From JBHOQX01 sp042408595 (GTDB taxonomy: Bacteria > Chloroflexota > Chloroflexia > Chloroflexales > Roseiflexaceae): a stretch of DNA of 30,781 bases. The position numbers and the translations under genes were made by a program. Below, in pieces: positions 28,483 through 30,781 of this stretch (position 1 is its first letter; the number at the start of each line of letters is the position of its first letter). A model generated the notes under the pieces. That model was given only the letters and a program-made list of their open reading frames with translations. It was not told the DNA's origin and did not search any database. Location of the stretch: the NCBI GenBank assembly GCA_042408595.1, contig JBHOQX010000004.1:1-30781 (forward strand), in the 5' to 3' direction.

Positions 28483-29577
28483 TTATATCTCCGTAGCCCT
28501 CTCGGCGCCCGGCGCCGCGCGCTCCAGGATCTGCCGGAGTGTCGGGTAGAGCGGGCTCTCGCGCAGCGCATCATCGGTCGCCTCGCCGCGGTAGACCCGG
28601 TTCGCCAGGTCGCGCCCGAGCGCGGCAAGGTGCTCGCGCCCCTGCACCTGGTCGCGGAAGGCAGTGTGCTTGAGCAGCAGCGCGGCCTCGTTGCGCGGCG
28701 CCAGGCGGCCGGCATACAGCCCATGCGGCGCGCGCACCGGCAGGTTCAGCGCGTCGCAGCGTGCCAGCAGCTCGCGGTCGCGCTCGGCGCGATACGCGGC
28801 ATTCGGCAGCATCTCGTCCGGCGGCGGCGCGTTGTACAGGTCGCGGTAATAGCTTGGCGGGTAGCTGCCGAGCCGCGCGAGCATCTCGTTGATCCGCGCC
28901 CGCAGCCGCTCGTTCGGGATATGCAAGTAGTCCCAGATCAGGAAGTCCGCCCCGGCCTCAGCGACGGCCCGAAGGGTCGCACCGAGCACGTAGTCGGTGT
29001 CGTTGACATACGGCAGCACCGGGACAAACGCGACGCCGGTCGGGATGCCACGCCGCTTCAGCTCGGCGATCGCCTCCAGCCGCAGCGCCGGGGCCGCGGC
29101 CTTTCCTTCCAGCTTGCTCGCCATGTACGGCTCGCTGGTCAACAACGTGAACACCACCACCGCCAGGCTCTGCGCGTTGATCCGCTCCAGCAGCGCGATA
29201 TCCTCCAGCACCGTCGGGCTCTTGGTGAGGATCAGGCACGGCTGGCCGCGCTCATCGAAGACCTGGAGCAGCCGGCGCGTGATGCGGTAGCTGGCCTCGG
29301 CCGGTTGATAGGCATCGGTCAGCGCAGTGATGCCGATCAGGTCGCCACGGTCCACCTGGGCGAGCTCCTCCGCCGCGCGCTCCGGGAGATCGACCGGCAC
29401 GCGCACCCGCTCGTTGAACGGCCGGGTGCGGAACGCCCACCCGTCGCAGTACGGGCAGCCGATCTCGCAGCCGTCGTACACCGCGATCGTGTAGGACGAC
29501 AGAAAATATTCGTTGACCGTCGGCCGGCGCTTGCCGAGCGCCGTGGTCGTGAGCCGCTCTTCGACGTAGTAAGCCAT
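28483..29577 (-). CDS. Radical-SAM protein of the SplB (spore photoproduct lyase-like) family
   Basis: 364 residues. The iron-sulfur motif C37-x3-C41-x2-C44 (GCEIGCPYCDG) is in the family's early position after NEYFLSSYTIAVYDG. GITALTDAYQPAEASYRITRRLLQVFDERGQPCLILTKSPTVLEDIALL and VVVFTLLTSEP, VAFVPVLPYVND continue the SAM barrel seen in SplB/Rv2578c-like proteins. Without a partner gene the reaction is unclear; DNA-photoproduct repair is only known for true spore SplB. The start is the ATG with a weak AGGTT upstream. The AATGAACAATGGTGAATGGG repeat lies just upstream (about 29597). Confidence 0.9.
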   Translation of the reverse strand: MAYYVEERLTTTALGKRRPTVNEYFLSSYTIAVYDGCEIGCPYCDGWAFRTRPFNERVRVPVDLPERAAEELAQVDRGDLIGITALTDAYQPAEASYRITRRLLQVFDERGQPCLILTKSPTVLEDIALLERINAQSLAVVVFTLLTSEPYMASKLEGKAAAPALRLEAIAELKRRGIPTGVAFVPVLPYVNDTDYVLGATLRAVAEAGADFLIWDYLHIPNERLRARINEMLARLGSYPPSYYRDLYNAPPPDEMLPNAAYRAERDRELLARCDALNLPVRAPHGLYAGRLAPRNEAALLLKHTAFRDQVQGREHLAALGRDLANRVYRGEATDDALRESPLYPTLRQILERAAPGAERATEI

Positions 29578-29673
29578 GGCAACCTGAGAAAGAAAGAATG
29601 AACAATGGTGAATGGGTGGCGCTACCTTGTGTGCATCATCGACCCTCTCGTCATCAGAAGCCAGGTGCCAGCC

Positions 29674-30459
29674 TCAACCCTCCGCCCCCGTTGCTCCCGC
29701 CGCCGCGAGCTCGGCGAGCAGCTCGTCGTGGATGCGCCCGTTGGTCGCGACCAACCGGCCGCTCCACGGGTCTGCCGGGGCGCCGCGCCAGTCGGTGGCG
29801 CGCCCGCCAGCCTCGGCGACCAGCAGCAGCCCGGCGGCGACATCCCACGGCTTGAGGCTCAGTTCCCAGTGGCCGTCGCTGCGCCCGCAGGCGACATACG
29901 CCAGGTCGAGCGCGGCAGCGCCGGGCCGGCGGACCCCCTGCGTGCGCCCCTGGAGGCGGATAAACTCGCGGGCGTTGTTGTCATCCCGCCCGGCGAAGTC
30001 ATAGGGAAAACCGGTCGTCAGCAGCGCCGCCGCCAGCGCCGGTGTGGCCGAGACACGGATGGGCTCGTCGTTGCACCAGGCGCCGCGCCCGGCCTCCGCG
30101 ACGAACAGCTCGTCGCGTAGCGGGTCGTAGACCACGCCCAGGATCGGCGTGCCGCCGCGCAGCAGCCCGATCGAGACGCAGAAAAACGGGAAGCCGTGGA
30201 CGTAGTTGTTGGTGCCGTCGAGCGGATCGATGATCCACCAGTATTCGGAGGCCTGCTCCACACCGCCGCCCTCCTCGGAGAGGATCGCGTGCGACGGAAA
30301 GGACGCCCGTAGCGCGCCGACCACCAGCGCTTCGCTAGCCCGGTCGATGGCGGTCACGGCCTCGTAGGCGCTCTTCAGCTCGACATCGCGCGGGCGGGCC
30401 AGCCCCTCTCGCAGCAGCGCGCCCGCCTGGCGCGCGGTCTCGATGGCGATCTCACGCAT
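29674..30459 (-). CDS. Inositol monophosphatase-family phosphatase
   Basis: 261 residues. The metal-binding and catalytic motifs are complete: ILSEEGG (Glu62-Glu63), WWIIDPLDGTNNYVHGFPFFCVSIGLL (Asp78, Asp81, Gly82-Thr83) and the C-terminal KPWDVAAGLLLVAEAGG. Such Mg2+-dependent enzymes hydrolyse inositol phosphate, fructose-1,6-bisphosphate or related sugar phosphates; the exact substrate cannot be told. I chose the ATG of MREIAIETARQAGALLREG, where family alignment begins; no SD is visible, and a longer start 8 codons upstream has none either. Confidence 0.9.
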   Translation of the reverse strand: MREIAIETARQAGALLREGLARPRDVELKSAYEAVTAIDRASEALVVGALRASFPSHAILSEEGGGVEQASEYWWIIDPLDGTNNYVHGFPFFCVSIGLLRGGTPILGVVYDPLRDELFVAEAGRGAWCNDEPIRVSATPALAAALLTTGFPYDFAGRDDNNAREFIRLQGRTQGVRRPGAAALDLAYVACGRSDGHWELSLKPWDVAAGLLLVAEAGGRATDWRGAPADPWSGRLVATNGRIHDELLAELAAAGATGAEG

Positions 30460-30501
30460 AGGGGAACAATGTCCGTCTTTCATTCGTCTTGAGACAAGAA
30501 C

Positions 30502-30531
30502 ACGGGGCGCTCCTGTTGCATGCGCGCCCCG
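30502..30531 (-). promoter_or_regulatory. Leader hairpin upstream of the phosphatase gene
   Basis: On the minus strand CGGGGCGC and GCGCCCCG enclose a loop of about 13 nt and are followed by GTGTTCTTGTCTC. It lies between the extended -10 and the start codon, so it may act as an attenuator; the T-run is interrupted, so termination would be weak. Confidence 0.35.
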
Positions 30532-30561
30532 CACCACCGGCAGATCGTCTTCGCTGTTCTC

Positions 30562-30570
30562 ATTGTAGCA
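30562..30570 (-). promoter_or_regulatory. Extended -10 element (TGCTACAAT) of the phosphatase gene
   Basis: Minus-strand TGC + TACAAT, about 100 nt upstream of the phosphatase ATG, and adjoining the divergent lipoprotein gene. It falls inside the left arm of the terminal inverted repeat. Confidence 0.5.
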
Positions 30571-30581
30571 GGGAGTAAGCC

Positions 30582-30781
30582 ATGCGTAAACCGCAGCTTG
30601 CGATAGCGGCGTTCGGGTTCCTGCTGGCTGCCTGCGGCGGCAGCCCGGCAGCCGCCCCGACCCCCGGCCTGAGCCGGGGCGAAGGCGCCGCGCCCGCCGC
30701 CGCAGGCAGCCAGCAGGAACCCGAACGCCGCTATCGCAAGCTGCGGTTTACGCATGGCTTACTCCCTGCTACAATGAGAAC
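30582..30781 (+). CDS. Lipoprotein, N-terminal fragment
   Basis: Opens MRKPQLAIAAFGFLLAACGG: a lipoprotein signal peptide with lipobox L-A-A-C, so Cys18 would be lipidated and the protein anchored to the membrane outer face. SPAAAPTPGLSRGEGAAPAAAG follows, the Ala/Pro linker typical of solute-binding or hypothetical lipoproteins. SD GGGAG lies 6 nt before the ATG. From 30696 on, the frame reads the reverse complement of its own start and is not trustworthy; the real protein is cut here. A mirrored start exists on the minus strand at 30755 only because of the inverted repeat. Confidence 0.6.
   Translation, partial: MRKPQLAIAAFGFLLAACGGSPAAAPTPGLSRGEGAAPAAAGSQQEPERRYRKLRFTHGLLPATMR

Larger units (their letters stand above)
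30556..30781. repeat. 86-bp perfect inverted repeat at the window end
   Basis: Bases 30556-30641 and 30696-30781 are exact reverse complements, with a 54-nt spacer that includes its own CCCCGGC-CTGA-GCCGGGG hairpin. The right arm runs to the last base. Biological repeats rarely stop at a window edge, so a chimeric fold-back is more likely than a natural element. Confidence 0.9.

Noticed and set aside
1..30781. tRNA or rRNA genes
   Set aside because: No cloverleaf-like segments with conserved TTCRANY and CCA-end surroundings, nor rRNA motifs, were noticed by eye; a tRNAscan run would be needed to exclude them fully.

Overview
This is a high-GC bacterial window. The paralogue-rich fatty-acid/acyl-CoA gene set, gene-dense minus-strand blocks, a short PII-like c-di-AMP receptor, and intergenic DNA built from a small vocabulary of short purine/pyrimidine repeats (GACGAAGGACGAA, TGACA/TGTCA, GGGGTCAGGGG, GACGGTCAGACG) suggest a Chloroflexota (Roseiflexus/Kouleothrix-like) chromosome. 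The taxon is an inference; no rRNA or other marker gene is present.

Layout. (i) 1-195: 3' end of an IS5-type transposase. (ii) 293-6593, minus strand: a lipid/acyl-CoA block with a FadN-type hydroxyacyl-CoA dehydrogenase/enoyl-CoA hydratase, two acyl-CoA dehydrogenases (one without the usual catalytic glutamates) and an SCP-2 protein. A decayed surface-protein-like fragment lies between the first two genes. (iii) 6988-7581: a membrane-anchored hypothetical protein. (iv) 7918-10326, plus strand: a LuxR-HTH regulator followed by two secreted proteins in visibly AT-richer DNA, a probable acquired island. (v) 10373-18481, minus strand: MdtH-like MFS pump, EamA transporter, D-2-hydroxyacid dehydrogenase, P2A Ca2+-ATPase, DUF711 protein and AzlD. 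(vi) 18588-20540, minus strand: GNAT, DinB-like protein, a pair of REP-like repeats and AzlC; azlC is therefore separated from azlD. (vii) 20700-23694: ComB and a molybdopterin oxidoreductase, transcribed divergently. (viii) 23737-25559: MetY with a CoA-binding protein, behind a near-consensus promoter. (ix) 25982-27915: CheY-like receiver, glycosyltransferase and a DarA-type c-di-AMP receptor. The last two overlap by 4 nt. (x) 28088-28165: a 25-residue lysine-rich protein gene with its own promoter, SD and terminator. (xi) 28483-30459: radical-SAM (SplB-like) protein and an inositol-monophosphatase-family enzyme. (xii) 30582-end: start of a lipoprotein gene that runs into a perfect 86-bp inverted repeat reaching the last base, probably a fold-back artefact at a contig end.

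Two cross-cutting patterns stand out. Many genes are preceded by an extended -10 (TGnTAnnnT, most often TGSTACAAT) with no obvious -35. Short repeats are concentrated directly behind stop codons, sometimes supply the last codons of the upstream protein, and in one case sit in frame inside a glycosyltransferase.
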